Below are positions 15,638-24,287 of a stretch of 42,093 bases of DNA, piece after piece. Source of the DNA: Pseudomonas sp. GM49 (GTDB taxonomy: Bacteria; Pseudomonadota; Gammaproteobacteria; Pseudomonadales; Pseudomonadaceae). The notes beneath the pieces were generated by a model. That model had not been told where the DNA came from. It did no database searches and saw only the letters and a program-made list of their open reading frames with translations. A program made the position numbers and the translations under genes. Position 1 is the stretch's first letter. Each line of letters starts with the position of its first letter. The stretch is taken from the NCBI RefSeq assembly GCF_000282355.1, contig NZ_AKJL01000329.1, forward strand, positions 1-42,093, given 5' to 3'.

Positions 15638-16762
15638 TTACTTGCGCGCCTTGAGAATCACGAATTTCGGATTGGCCGCCACTTGCTCGACGCCACGGAA
15701 CAATCGCGCCAGCTTGCTGTGGTAACCCAGGTGACGATTGCCGACGATATACAGCGCGCCACCCACGACCAGCGCTTCGCGCGCCTGCTGGAACATCCGC
15801 CAGGCCAGGAAGTCGCCCACCACTTGTTGCTGGTGAAACGGTGGATTGCACAGCACGACGTCAAGCGATTGCGGTTCCTGGCCGGCCAGGCCATCGCCGG
15901 CACGCACGATCACTTCCCGTTCACCCAGCGTTGCACGCCAGTTCTCGGACGCCGATTGCACGGCCATGAACGATTCGTCCACCAGCGTGTAGTGGGCCTC
16001 GGGGTTTTGCAGGGCGCTGGCGATGGCCAGAACGCCGTTGCCGCAACCAAGATCGGCGACCCGCGCCGAGCCGAGGTTTTTCGGCAGATGTGGTAAAAAC
16101 GCCCGGGTGCCGATGTCGAGGCCTTCGCGACAAAACACGTTCGCGTGGTTGATCAGTTCGATGGCCGGTTCGTCGAGCTGATAGCGGGTCGGGAAGGGGG
16201 AGGCGGCGGGCACTTTGGTTTCAGCGGTTGCGATCAACAACCGGGCCTTCTTCACCGCCAACGAGGCTTGCACCGGGCCGATGTAACGCTCCAGCAAATC
16301 CCCCGCCGCCCGGGGCAGATGCTTGATCATGGCCGCGGCAACCACTTGGGCGCCGGGTGCCAGTTGGCCTTGCAGGCGGATCAGTTGTTCTTCCAGCAGC
16401 GCCAGGGTTTTCGGTACACGGATGAGCACCCGGTCGAACGGCCCGACAGGGGTTTCGCTGGCGGGGACGCTCGGCACCGCATCAAACGCCAGGCCGTTGC
16501 GCACCAGGTTTTTTTCCAGGCCCTGGAAGGCCAGGAACGAGTCGCCGCTGCTGACCACCTGCACCTTGCCCGCCAGGCTGGCCGCCAACGCACCGAAACT
16601 GTCATTGAGCACCAACACCCGGGTGTCCGACGCTGGCTGTTGTTCGGCCAGATGATTGAGCAGGTATTCATCGGCCGCATCGAAAGCTTGCAGCGGTTCG
16701 TTCTGCTGTTCGGGCTGGCGGATCAGGTCGAGGCTGGCGAAGGGTGTTTCGAGCAAAGGCAT
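15638..16762 (-). CDS. rlmG: 23S rRNA (guanine-1835-N2)-methyltransferase RlmG
   Basis: This 374-residue protein has the two-domain RlmG layout. The N-terminal half is a degenerate methyltransferase-like domain. The C-terminal half holds the active S-adenosylmethionine fold: VADLGCGNGVLAIA at about residue 232 and the catalytic VLCNPPF at about residue 307. The enzyme methylates G1835 of 23S rRNA. The start is at 16762 with a weak ribosome-binding site. It is convergent with the cio operon. Confidence 0.92.
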   Translation of the reverse strand: MPLLETPFASLDLIRQPEQQNEPLQAFDAADEYLLNHLAEQQPASDTRVLVLNDSFGALAASLAGKVQVVSSGDSFLAFQGLEKNLVRNGLAFDAVPSVPASETPVGPFDRVLIRVPKTLALLEEQLIRLQGQLAPGAQVVAAAMIKHLPRAAGDLLERYIGPVQASLAVKKARLLIATAETKVPAASPFPTRYQLDEPAIELINHANVFCREGLDIGTRAFLPHLPKNLGSARVADLGCGNGVLAIASALQNPEAHYTLVDESFMAVQSASENWRATLGEREVIVRAGDGLAGQEPQSLDVVLCNPPFHQQQVVGDFLAWRMFQQAREALVVGGALYIVGNRHLGYHSKLARLFRGVEQVAANPKFVILKARK

Positions 16763-16937
16763 GGGGCGGGGCTCTGGGTAATCAACGGATGTCCCGCTGC
16801 CCGAAGGCGTTGGAGCGGGCGGAGCTGTCCGAGTGTACTTCGTCGTGTAGGTCTACACGCCATCACTCAGGAAGGACCGCAAATGGTACGTTTTTTTTGA
16901 CTGGATTACCCGCAGGTTTTCCCGCAATCGGGCGCTT

Positions 16938-17651
16938 TCAGATGGCTCCGGAGCGGGTCGCGGCGATGACTGCCGCAATCTTGTTGTTGACGCCGAGCTT
17001 CTCGATAGCCCTGTGCACATGAAAGTTGACTGTGCGTTCACTCAAATTGAGGATCCTGGCAATTTCATAGGCCGTCTTGCCATCGGCCGACAGTTTCAAT
17101 ACTTCGAGTTCCCGTCGTGACAAGGGAGGCGCCTGAGGGCGAGCCGGTTTTTTCGGTTGCATCCCGATCGCCAGAGCGTGCAGATGGCGACTGATGAACA
17201 CCGAGAATCCAAGGTTCTCGTACAGCTCATAGGCTGAAATCGGGCAGTGGCTCCTGGCCAGACTGAGAATACTGCTCAGACCGGTTTTCTCATCGTGGAT
17301 GGCATGGGACCAGCCATGCTGCAAGCCTTGTTGCTGCAGCAACTGCCATAGCCATGGCGTCCTGGAAAAAAGCTCTTCACTCCAGAGAACAGGCAACATT
17401 GAGTGATTGCAGTGCGCCACTATTGGGTCTATTTGCGTGGTGCTGTTTTTTTTATATTGAAAATTCCACTCATGGGGAAAATTGTTCAGGTTTACCGTAG
17501 TGGCTTCGGCCCCGACTGAGTTCGAGGTAATTGAAAAGCCACAAAATTTATATCCAAGGTTTCTAGCGAAGTTGAGTGCGATTCGGTAGGCAGTATTGAT
17601 CTCTTGCGTGTGTGACAATTGTTTGAGCTGTGACTCCTTCCAGATTTCCAT
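16938..17651 (-). CDS. ppoR: LuxR-family solo regulator, PpoR-like
   Basis: This 237-residue protein has an N-terminal autoinducer-binding domain (about residues 15-160) and a C-terminal LuxR helix-turn-helix (about 172-235, including LSRRELEVLKLSADGKTA and NLSERTVNFHVHRA). The conserved acyl-homoserine-lactone pocket residues are all present: W62, Y66, D75, P76, W90 and G113. This distinguishes it from plant-signal solos, which change the first two. No luxI gene is in the window. Placement between rlmG and fpr matches ppoR of P. putida KT2440 as I recall it. Base composition is clearly more AT-rich than its neighbours, especially upstream. The family is sure; the symbol rests on synteny. Confidence 0.85.
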   Translation of the reverse strand: MEIWKESQLKQLSHTQEINTAYRIALNFARNLGYKFCGFSITSNSVGAEATTVNLNNFPHEWNFQYKKNSTTQIDPIVAHCNHSMLPVLWSEELFSRTPWLWQLLQQQGLQHGWSHAIHDEKTGLSSILSLARSHCPISAYELYENLGFSVFISRHLHALAIGMQPKKPARPQAPPLSRRELEVLKLSADGKTAYEIARILNLSERTVNFHVHRAIEKLGVNNKIAAVIAATRSGAI

Positions 17652-17726
17652 ACAATGATCTCCATTCGTGTGTCTTCCGGGTGCGCATTGGATCCAAAAT
17701 TCGGCACGTCACGGAGTGTAGGACAG

Positions 17727-17742
17727 TTCCTACGGCGATGCT
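17727..17742. promoter_or_regulatory. Inverted repeat upstream of ppoR
   Basis: GTAGGA and TCCTAC are perfect six-base arms four bases apart, in the AT-rich gap between the divergent ppoR and fpr genes. It may be an operator. No classical lux box was found. Confidence 0.35.
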
Positions 17743-17943
17743 TCGACAGTTTTGCTCTTTTGACTGTTGGAAAAGTGTGTTCCAGGTTCTTAGGCACTGG
17801 ATCAGTTATAAATGCCATATGTCATTTTATACTTGCAGCTGTGTGTCGAATTTAGTCATCGATCATTAATGTCACTACAAATTGTCGGTGGTTACGCTGC
17901 TTTCTTTGCGGGACACTGGGGTATCTGTTGATTGGAGCCTTCC

Positions 17944-18720
17944 ATGTCCGTCAGTGAAGAAAAATTTACGCGCCAGACCTTGCTCGAGGTTCATCCGTTG
18001 ACCCCGAACCTGTTTACCCTGCGTGCCACGCGGGATGCAGGGTTTCGTTTTCGGGCAGGGCAGTTTGCCCGATTGGGCGTCACCAAGGCTGACGGCAGTA
18101 CGGTATGGCGCGCCTATTCCATGGTGTCCTCGCCCTTTGACGAGTTTCTCGAGTTCTTTTCCATTGTCGTACCGGGCGGTGAGTTCACCAGCGAACTGAG
18201 CCGCCTGGGTGTTGGCGATTCATTGCTGGTCGACCGCCAGGCCTTCGGCTACCTGACGCTGGACCGTTTTGTCGATGGGCGCGATCTGTGGTTGTTATCC
18301 ACAGGCACGGGCGTGGCGCCGTTCCTGTCGATACTCCAGGACTTCGAAGTCTGGGAGAAGTTCGAGCGGATTATCCTGGTCTACAGCGTTCGTGAAGCCC
18401 GGGAACTGGCTTATCAGGAGCTGATCGCGGGGCTGGCACAACTGGAGTATCTGGCTGAGTACGCACACAAACTGCAATTCATCGCCACGGTCACTCGTGA
18501 GCAGCATCCTGACGCATTGAACGGGCGGATCACCACACTGATTGAAAACGGCGAACTGGAGTGCGTCGCGGGTGTTGCGCTGACGCCTGAGCACTCACGG
18601 GTCATGTTGTGCGGCAATCCGCAGATGATCGATGACACGCGCAAGCTGCTTAAGCAGCGTGACATGCACTTGAGCCTCAGCCGGCGACCCGGCCAGGTGG
18701 CAGTGGAAAACTTCTGGTAA
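17944..18720 (+). CDS. fpr: Ferredoxin--NADP reductase
   Basis: This 258-residue FAD enzyme moves electrons between NADPH and ferredoxin or flavodoxin and supports oxidative-stress defence. The FAD-binding motif RAYSMVSSP lies near residue 50. The NADP-binding LLSTGTGVAPFLSIL is near residue 120, and the C-terminus VENFW is typical of bacterial Fpr. I take the ATG at 17944 (MSVSEEKF), preceded by TTGGAG, which gives the normal family length. It is divergent from ppoR. Confidence 0.95.
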   Translation: MSVSEEKFTRQTLLEVHPLTPNLFTLRATRDAGFRFRAGQFARLGVTKADGSTVWRAYSMVSSPFDEFLEFFSIVVPGGEFTSELSRLGVGDSLLVDRQAFGYLTLDRFVDGRDLWLLSTGTGVAPFLSILQDFEVWEKFERIILVYSVREARELAYQELIAGLAQLEYLAEYAHKLQFIATVTREQHPDALNGRITTLIENGELECVAGVALTPEHSRVMLCGNPQMIDDTRKLLKQRDMHLSLSRRPGQVAVENFW

Positions 18721-18721
18721 G

Positions 18722-18748
18722 AAAACGGCGCCTCAAAGGCGCCGTTTT
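18722..18748. terminator. Bidirectional intrinsic terminator
   Basis: AAAACGGCGCC and GGCGCCGTTTT are perfect 11-base inverted arms around TCAAA. It serves the convergent fpr and mscL genes. Confidence 0.9.
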
Positions 18749-18762
18749 GTTCGTTATTGCGG

Positions 18763-19176
18763 TCAAGGCCGATTGTTCTGGGCCTTGAGCAGGTCGCGGA
18801 TCTCGCCCAGCAACTCTTCTTCCTTGGTTGGAACCGGTGGCAGGCTAGGGGCCACTGCCTCTTCGCGCTTCAGGCGGTTGATGGCCTTGACGCCCATGAA
18901 GATCGCAAAGGCGACGATGACGAAATCGATGATGGTCTGGATGAATTTGCCATAAGCCAGCACCACTGCCGGGGTGGCGCCTTCCGCTGCCTTGAGCGTT
19001 ATGGCCAGATCACTGAAGTCCACGCCCCCGATCAGCATCCCGATTGGAGGCATGATCAGGTCACCGACAAACGACGTAACGATCTTGCCGAAGGCCGCAC
19101 CGATGATGATGCCGACGGCCATGTCGACCACGTTGCCTTTGACCGCGAAGGCCTTGAACTCATTTAGCACGCCCAT
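18763..19176 (-). CDS. mscL: Large-conductance mechanosensitive channel
   Basis: This 137-residue protein opens a wide pore in the inner membrane when membrane tension rises during osmotic downshock. The N-terminal FKAFAVKGNVVDMAVGIIIG and the following AAFGKIV are the gating helix and Gly-rich pore of MscL. A second membrane helix (FVIVAFAIFMGVKAINRL) follows, and the tail is charged. The ATG has AGGAAATAACCT before it. It is convergent with fpr. Confidence 0.97.
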   Translation of the reverse strand: MGVLNEFKAFAVKGNVVDMAVGIIIGAAFGKIVTSFVGDLIMPPIGMLIGGVDFSDLAITLKAAEGATPAVVLAYGKFIQTIIDFVIVAFAIFMGVKAINRLKREEAVAPSLPPVPTKEEELLGEIRDLLKAQNNRP

Positions 19177-19820
19177 AGGTTATTTCCTTGTTACAGATGA
19201 GGTTGATGAGCGCAGTGTAAATCAGCAAATTGAATCTTGCTCGGATCAACGGCCTGCTGTGCTTGCCTGCAATCGACTTGTGTGGGGTTGAAAAATTCAT
19301 CGTTTGATCTCGTCTGGAGGCCGACCAAGCCTTCTGTGGCGATTCGCAAACGGCACTTTTTCAGTTGTATGGCTTTGATTGCGTGAGCGAACCAGGGTTG
19401 AAATACCCTCTCTGAATCGGTCGTTGAAGTTAATCTGGCAGTTGATGATCAGGGGCAGGTGTTGAAGATTAATTGCAGTTATAGTTGTATTAACTGTTTC
19501 GTTAGTTTGAGCCTTGTCTAACAGGCGCGTGTTTCAGGAGCGGATAGCTGCGTTTTGTGTAAGTGTTTTCCGGGTTATGCATTAAGTATTTAAGTGAGCA
19601 AGGTTTGTATAAGTTTTTAAATCATGCAGCAAGGTATGCCTTTGGAGTTTGTTGGGTGTGTTCAGCAAAAAACTTATACAAGGTTTTTATAAGGTGAATG
19701 TATTTCAATAAGTCCCGTTTAATGAGGTGGCTTGAAAACAACAAAGCGTTTACAAAATATCTGGCCGCACTCCTGCGTCTCAGCTGAGCTATCATCGCGT
19801 TTTTTTTGCCGGGAGTTCCG
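19177..19820. other. AT-rich spacer with clustered inverted repeats before radA
   Basis: This 644-base gap has no convincing gene on either strand and is clearly more AT-rich than flanking DNA. It holds a 14-base inverted repeat (19605-19618 against 19668-19681), a shorter dyad CAGTTA/TAACTG at 19476-19496, and several TTATA/TATAA patches. In P. aeruginosa the corresponding interval holds other genes, so this may be a rearranged or decayed site. A small RNA cannot be excluded. Confidence 0.5.
19605..19693. repeat. Inverted and direct repeat cluster upstream of radA
   Basis: TTGTATAAGTTTTT at 19605-19618 is repeated exactly in reverse complement at 19668-19681. Just after, CAAGGTTTTTATAAG copies CAAGGTTTGTATAAG from 19599-19613 with one mismatch in direct orientation. 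CTTATA (19673-19678) and TATAAG (19688-19693) also form a dyad. These could bind a regulator or be remnants of a mobile element. Confidence 0.6.
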
Positions 19821-21188
19821 ATGGCCAAGGCCAAGCGCATGTACGGCTGCACCGAGTGCGGCTCAACCTTCCCCAAATGGGCCGGCCAGTGCGGTGAGTG
19901 CGGGGCCTGGAACACGCTCACCGAAACTATGGTGGAAAGTGGTGGGGCAGCCGCCCCCAGCGGTCGTACCGGCTGGGCCGGCCAGCAGGCACAGATCAAG
20001 ACCCTGGCCGAAGTCAGTGTCGAAGAAATTCCGCGCTTCTCCACCGCTTCCAGTGAGCTGGACCGGGTTCTGGGTGGCGGTCTGGTGGATGGCTCGGTGG
20101 TACTGATCGGTGGCGACCCTGGCATCGGCAAGTCGACCATTCTGTTGCAAACCTTGTGCAACCTCGCCAAGAGCATGCCGGCACTGTACGTCACCGGTGA
20201 AGAATCCCAGCAGCAAGTGGCCATGCGTGCACGGCGCCTGGGGCTGCCTCAGGATCAACTGCGGGTCATGACCGAAACCTGTATCGAAGCCATCATCGCC
20301 ACTGCCCGTCAGGAAAAGCCCAAGGTGATGGTGATCGACTCGATCCAGACGATCTTTACCGAGCAACTGCAATCGGCACCGGGTGGTGTATCCCAGGTGC
20401 GTGAAAGCGCGGCATTGCTTGTGCGTTATGCCAAACAGAGCGGTACGGCGATTTTCCTGGTGGGCCACGTCACCAAGGAAGGCGCGCTGGCTGGCCCTCG
20501 GGTGCTGGAACACATGGTCGACACCGTGTTGTATTTCGAAGGTGAGTCCGATGGGCGCCTGCGTCTGCTGCGGGCGGTGAAGAACCGTTTCGGTGCAGTC
20601 AATGAACTGGGTGTGTTCGGCATGACCGACAAGGGCCTGAAAGAAGTCTCCAATCCGTCGGCGATTTTTCTGACCCGTGCCCAGGAAGAAGTCCCGGGCA
20701 GTGTGGTGATGGCAACCTGGGAAGGCACGCGGCCGATGCTGGTGGAGGTACAGGCTCTGGTGGACGACAGTCACCTGGCCAACCCGCGGCGGGTCACGCT
20801 GGGGCTGGACCAGAACCGGCTGGCGATGTTGCTGGCGGTGCTGCACCGTCACGGTGGCATTCCGACCCACGATCAGGACGTGTTTCTCAACGTGGTCGGT
20901 GGGGTCAAGGTGCTGGAAACGGCTTCTGACCTGGCACTGATGGCGGCGGTGATGTCCAGCTTGCGCAACCGGCCGCTGCCCCATGATCTGCTGGTGTTTG
21001 GTGAAGTCGGGCTTTCCGGAGAGGTGCGTCCGGTGCCGAGCGGTCAGGAGCGTTTGAAAGAGGCTGCCAAGCACGGCTTCAAGCGGGCCATCGTGCCCAA
21101 GGGCAATGCGCCGAAAGAGGCGCCGGCGGGTTTGCAGATTATTGCCGTGACTCGCTTGGAACAGGCGCTAGACGCACTGTTCGAGTGA
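19821..21188 (+). CDS. radA: DNA repair protein RadA (Sms)
   Basis: This 455-residue protein helps process recombination intermediates as a DnaB-like branch-migration helicase. It has a four-Cys zinc finger (C10, C13, C24, C27), a RecA-type Walker A site GGDPGIGKS at about residues 97-105, the RadA-specific KNRFG motif in VKNRFGAVNELGVF, and a C-terminal Lon-like domain (LVFGEVGLSGEVRPVP). I take the ATG at 19821 with GGGAG upstream. Length is normal. Confidence 0.97.
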   Translation: MAKAKRMYGCTECGSTFPKWAGQCGECGAWNTLTETMVESGGAAAPSGRTGWAGQQAQIKTLAEVSVEEIPRFSTASSELDRVLGGGLVDGSVVLIGGDPGIGKSTILLQTLCNLAKSMPALYVTGEESQQQVAMRARRLGLPQDQLRVMTETCIEAIIATARQEKPKVMVIDSIQTIFTEQLQSAPGGVSQVRESAALLVRYAKQSGTAIFLVGHVTKEGALAGPRVLEHMVDTVLYFEGESDGRLRLLRAVKNRFGAVNELGVFGMTDKGLKEVSNPSAIFLTRAQEEVPGSVVMATWEGTRPMLVEVQALVDDSHLANPRRVTLGLDQNRLAMLLAVLHRHGGIPTHDQDVFLNVVGGVKVLETASDLALMAAVMSSLRNRPLPHDLLVFGEVGLSGEVRPVPSGQERLKEAAKHGFKRAIVPKGNAPKEAPAGLQIIAVTRLEQALDALFE

Positions 21189-21207
21189 CTTGCAGGTGGA
21201 ACACAAA

Positions 21208-21299
21208 CCTGTGGGAGCGAGCTTGCTCGCGATAGCATTGGTTCAGACAATCACTTTATTGACTGAACAGCCGCCATCGCGAGCAAGCTCGCTCCCACA
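21208..21299. repeat. REPIN after radA
   Basis: CCTGTGGGAGCGAGCTTGCT (from 21208) and its inverse (21274-21299) enclose a spacer that itself holds GTTCAG/CTGAAC. It is a standard paired REP hairpin between the convergent radA and mapZ genes. Confidence 0.9.
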
Positions 21300-21316
21300 A
21301 TGATTTTCGCTGATGG

Positions 21317-21685
21317 CTAGATTTCGATCAGCGCACCGAGTTCTCGCTCCAGCTCCTGCGGATCAGCGAGGTTGAGCTCGATCAATCGCCGCAGGCGTTC
21401 GATGGACTCCAGGCTGATGTGCAGGCAGGCAAAACCGAGTTGGCCATGGTCGTCGTGGGCCAATTGCACATCCATGGTGATGTCGGCCTCTTCGCTCAGA
21501 TGTATATCGACTAGAAAATCCTGCTGCGGATTGCCCAACCACGGATCGGGTCGCTCGATCAACAACCCCTTGAGCGACAGGTCAATCAACTTCACCGACC
21601 AGGTGGATTCGCCCTGACTCAGCTCGGTTCGGGCATCGAACGCAATACGTTTGAAGCGGCGACGTTCGGCGGGGTGCTCGCTCAT
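21317..21685 (-). CDS. mapZ: Single-domain PilZ protein MapZ
   Basis: This 122-residue protein is a c-di-GMP receptor. The PilZ ligand motifs are intact: RRRFKR near the N-terminus (R-x-x-x-R) and DLSLKG (D-x-S-x-x-G) at about residue 35. The C-terminal helix ERLRRLIELNLADPQELER resembles PA4608, named MapZ in P. aeruginosa. There it binds the chemotaxis methyltransferase CheR1 and links c-di-GMP to flagellar behaviour. The gene sits beside radA, as PA4608 does. The partner here is inferred. A GAGG site precedes the ATG. Confidence 0.88.
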   Translation of the reverse strand: MSEHPAERRRFKRIAFDARTELSQGESTWSVKLIDLSLKGLLIERPDPWLGNPQQDFLVDIHLSEEADITMDVQLAHDDHGQLGFACLHISLESIERLRRLIELNLADPQELERELGALIEI

Positions 21686-21845
21686 GGCGCGATCCTCGTA
21701 GATGTACGCTGACTATAGACCTGCATTCTTGAAGGCGGCCAGCGCGCGCAGGTGTCTAGACCAATGTCGGGGTATGGTCTTTGCCGTCAGGAGCGCTAAA
21801 CTCGGGGTGGCTGTCTTTCTTGTCCACTCTGGCTGGAATAATAAA

Positions 21846-23912
21846 ATGAAAAATAATAATAGCCCGCTACGCCATCTGCCTTGGCTGGTGCTGGCAATCG
21901 TAGGTGCGTGCGCCCTGGGCGTCGTGGCATTGCGCCGAGGCGAGGCAATCAACGCCTTGTGGATTGTGGTCGCTGCCGTGGCCATCTATCTGGTTGCCTA
22001 CCGCTACTACAGTCTGTTCATCGCTAACAATGTCATGCAACTCGATGCGCGACGGGCCACTCCCGCTGTGCTCAACAATGACGGTCTGGACTACGTGCCG
22101 ACCAACAAACACATTCTTTTTGGTCACCATTTCGCGGCCATCGCCGGCGCCGGGCCCTTGGTCGGTCCGGTATTGGCAGCGCAGATGGGCTACTTGCCCG
22201 GCACGCTGTGGCTGATCGCCGGCGTAGTGCTGGCCGGTGCCGTTCAGGACTTCATGGTCCTGTTCATGTCCACCCGCCGCAACGGCCGCTCCCTGGGTGA
22301 CATGGTCCGTGAAGAAATGGGCCGCATCCCCGGTACCATCGCGCTGTTTGGCTGCTTCCTGATCATGATCATCATCCTCGCGGTGCTGGCGCTGATCGTG
22401 GTGAAAGCCCTGGCCGAAAGCCCTTGGGGCATTTTCACGGTGATGGCGACCATTCCGATCGCGATGTTCATGGGCGTGTACATGCGCTACATCCGCCCGG
22501 GTCGCATCGGTGAAATCTCCGTCATCGGCGTGCTGTTGCTGCTCGGTTCGATCTGGCTCGGCGGGCAGATTGCCGCGGATCCGGTGTGGGCCAAGGCGTT
22601 CAGCTTCACCGGTGTACAAATCACCTGGATGCTGATCGGCTACGGTTTTGTCGCGGCCGTGTTGCCGGTGTGGCTGATTCTGGCGCCACGTGACTACCTG
22701 TCGACCTTCCTGAAAATCGGCACCATCGTCGCCCTGGCCATTGGCATCCTGATCACCATGCCCGAGCTGAAAATGCCGGCGCTGACCCAGTTCATCGATG
22801 GTACCGGTCCGGTGTGGAAGGGCGGGCTGTTCCCGTTCCTGTTCATCACCATTGCCTGTGGCGCGGTCTCGGGTTTCCATGCGCTGATCTCTTCCGGGAC
22901 TACGCCGAAGCTGCTGGATAACGAAACCAACGCCCGCTACATCGGTTACGGCGGCATGCTGATGGAATCGTTCGTGGCGATCATGGCCATGGTCGCCGCC
23001 TCGGTGATCGAGCCGGGCGTGTACTTCGCCATGAACAGCCCGGCGGCGGTCGTCGGCGGTGATGTGGTGGCGGTAGCGACAGCAGTCAGCAACTGGGGCT
23101 TTGCCATCACGCCGGAAGCGCTGCAAGCCGTGGCCCATGACATCGGTGAAACCACCATCCTGGCCCGTGCCGGTGGTGCGCCGACCCTGGCGGTCGGTAT
23201 CGCACAAATCCTGCACAGTGTTCTGCCGGGTGAAAACACCATGGCGTTCTGGTACCACTTCGCGATCCTGTTCGAAGCGCTGTTCATCCTGACCGCGGTC
23301 GACGCCGGTACCCGTGCCGGGCGTTTCATGCTTCAGGATTTGCTCGGTTCGTTCGTGCCGGCCTTGCGCCGCACTGAGTCCTGGACCGCCAACCTGATCG
23401 CCACCGCCGGTTGCGTGGCCATGTGGGGCTGGTTGCTGTACCAAGGGGTGATCGACCCGCTGGGCGGCATCAATACCTTGTGGCCGCTGTTCGGTATCTC
23501 CAACCAGATGCTGGCCGGTATCGCGCTGATGCTGGGTACTGTCGTACTGATCAAAATGAAACGTCAGCGGTATGTCTGGGTCACCATGTTGCCGGCGGTA
23601 TGGCTGCTGATTTGCACCACCACCGCGGGTTTCATCAAGCTGTTCGATGCCAACCCGGCGATCGGCTTCCTGGCCCTGGCCAGAAAATACAGCGATGCGC
23701 TGGCCAATGGTCAGATCCTCGCCCCGGCCAAGGACATCACCCAGATGCAGCACGTGATCTTCAACGCCTACACCAACGCAACGCTGACTGCGCTGTTCCT
23801 GTTCGTGGTGTTCAGCATCCTGTTCTATGCGCTCAAGGTCGGTATTTCCGCTTGGGGCAGCAAGGAGCGTACGGATAAAGAATCGCCATTCCAGGCGCTG
23901 CCGGAAGCGTGA
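21846..23912 (+). CDS. cstA: CstA/BtsT family pyruvate or peptide transporter
   Basis: This 688-residue inner-membrane protein has many hydrophobic helices. TNKHILFGHHFAAIAGAGPLVGPVLAAQMG is diagnostic of the CstA family, as is the later GEISVIGVLLLLGS and the FHALISSGTTPKLL segment. Members import pyruvate or peptides during carbon starvation. I take the ATG at 21846 (MKNNNSPLR), which gives the standard length; an upstream in-frame extension is unlikely. The operon continues with ybdD and yjiA, matching the btsT-yjiX-yjiA order of E. coli. The substrate is not proven. Confidence 0.92.
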   Translation: MKNNNSPLRHLPWLVLAIVGACALGVVALRRGEAINALWIVVAAVAIYLVAYRYYSLFIANNVMQLDARRATPAVLNNDGLDYVPTNKHILFGHHFAAIAGAGPLVGPVLAAQMGYLPGTLWLIAGVVLAGAVQDFMVLFMSTRRNGRSLGDMVREEMGRIPGTIALFGCFLIMIIILAVLALIVVKALAESPWGIFTVMATIPIAMFMGVYMRYIRPGRIGEISVIGVLLLLGSIWLGGQIAADPVWAKAFSFTGVQITWMLIGYGFVAAVLPVWLILAPRDYLSTFLKIGTIVALAIGILITMPELKMPALTQFIDGTGPVWKGGLFPFLFITIACGAVSGFHALISSGTTPKLLDNETNARYIGYGGMLMESFVAIMAMVAASVIEPGVYFAMNSPAAVVGGDVVAVATAVSNWGFAITPEALQAVAHDIGETTILARAGGAPTLAVGIAQILHSVLPGENTMAFWYHFAILFEALFILTAVDAGTRAGRFMLQDLLGSFVPALRRTESWTANLIATAGCVAMWGWLLYQGVIDPLGGINTLWPLFGISNQMLAGIALMLGTVVLIKMKRQRYVWVTMLPAVWLLICTTTAGFIKLFDANPAIGFLALARKYSDALANGQILAPAKDITQMQHVIFNAYTNATLTALFLFVVFSILFYALKVGISAWGSKERTDKESPFQALPEA

Positions 23913-23927
23913 TCGAGGATTTGCACC

Positions 23928-24125
23928 ATGTTCAATGACCTTAGTCGCCTCGGTAAATACCTCGGTCAGGCCGCGCGCCTGATGGTCGGCATGCCCGACT
24001 ACGACAACTACGTCGAGCATATGCAGACCAAACACCCGGACAAACCGGTGATGAGCTATGAGATGTTCTTTCGGGAGCGTCAGGAAGCCCGTTACGGTGG
24101 CAAGGGTGGGCCGAAGTGCTGTTGA
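23928..24125 (+). CDS. ybdD: YbdD/YjiX family small protein
   Basis: This 65-residue protein (DUF466) has the family pattern YDNYVEHMQTKHPDKPVMSY and the C-terminal FFRERQEARYGG, ending in CC. It starts 15 bases after cstA and belongs with it in most genomes. The role is unknown, and it may modulate the transporter. A GAGGATT site precedes the ATG. Confidence 0.93.
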   Translation: MFNDLSRLGKYLGQAARLMVGMPDYDNYVEHMQTKHPDKPVMSYEMFFRERQEARYGGKGGPKCC

Positions 24126-24150
24126 TCCGGCTTTCGGATTGACGGCAATC

Positions 24151-24243
24151 CCTGTGGGAGCGGGCTTGCTCGCGAAAGCGGTGTGTCATTCAACATTCAT
24201 GTCGACTGACACGACCCCTTCGCGAGCAAGCCCGCTCCCACAT
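24151..24243. repeat. REPIN between ybdD and yjiA
   Basis: CCTGTGGGAGCGGGCTTGCT at 24151 and its inverse from 24219 form a REP pair around a short spacer. It lies inside the putative operon and could affect how much message reaches yjiA. Confidence 0.9.
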
Positions 24244-24287
24244 TTGTTTTGTGTTGTGTTTTCATCTTGTGAAAAAGGAGATCCAGT

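Noticed and set aside
17652..17943. Lux box near the LuxR solo
   Set aside because: No 18-20-base dyad of the lux type (CTGTCC/GGACAG-like arms) is present; only a short GTAGGA/TCCTAC repeat.
19622..20224. Minus-strand frame running from the spacer into radA
   Set aside because: Most of it is antisense to radA, and the part in the spacer has no features of a protein.
21867..24035. Long open frame (about 720 residues) antisense to cstA
   Set aside because: It is rich in Gln, His and Arg, with no family features, and lies wholly opposite a clear transporter gene. High GC content keeps the antisense frame open.
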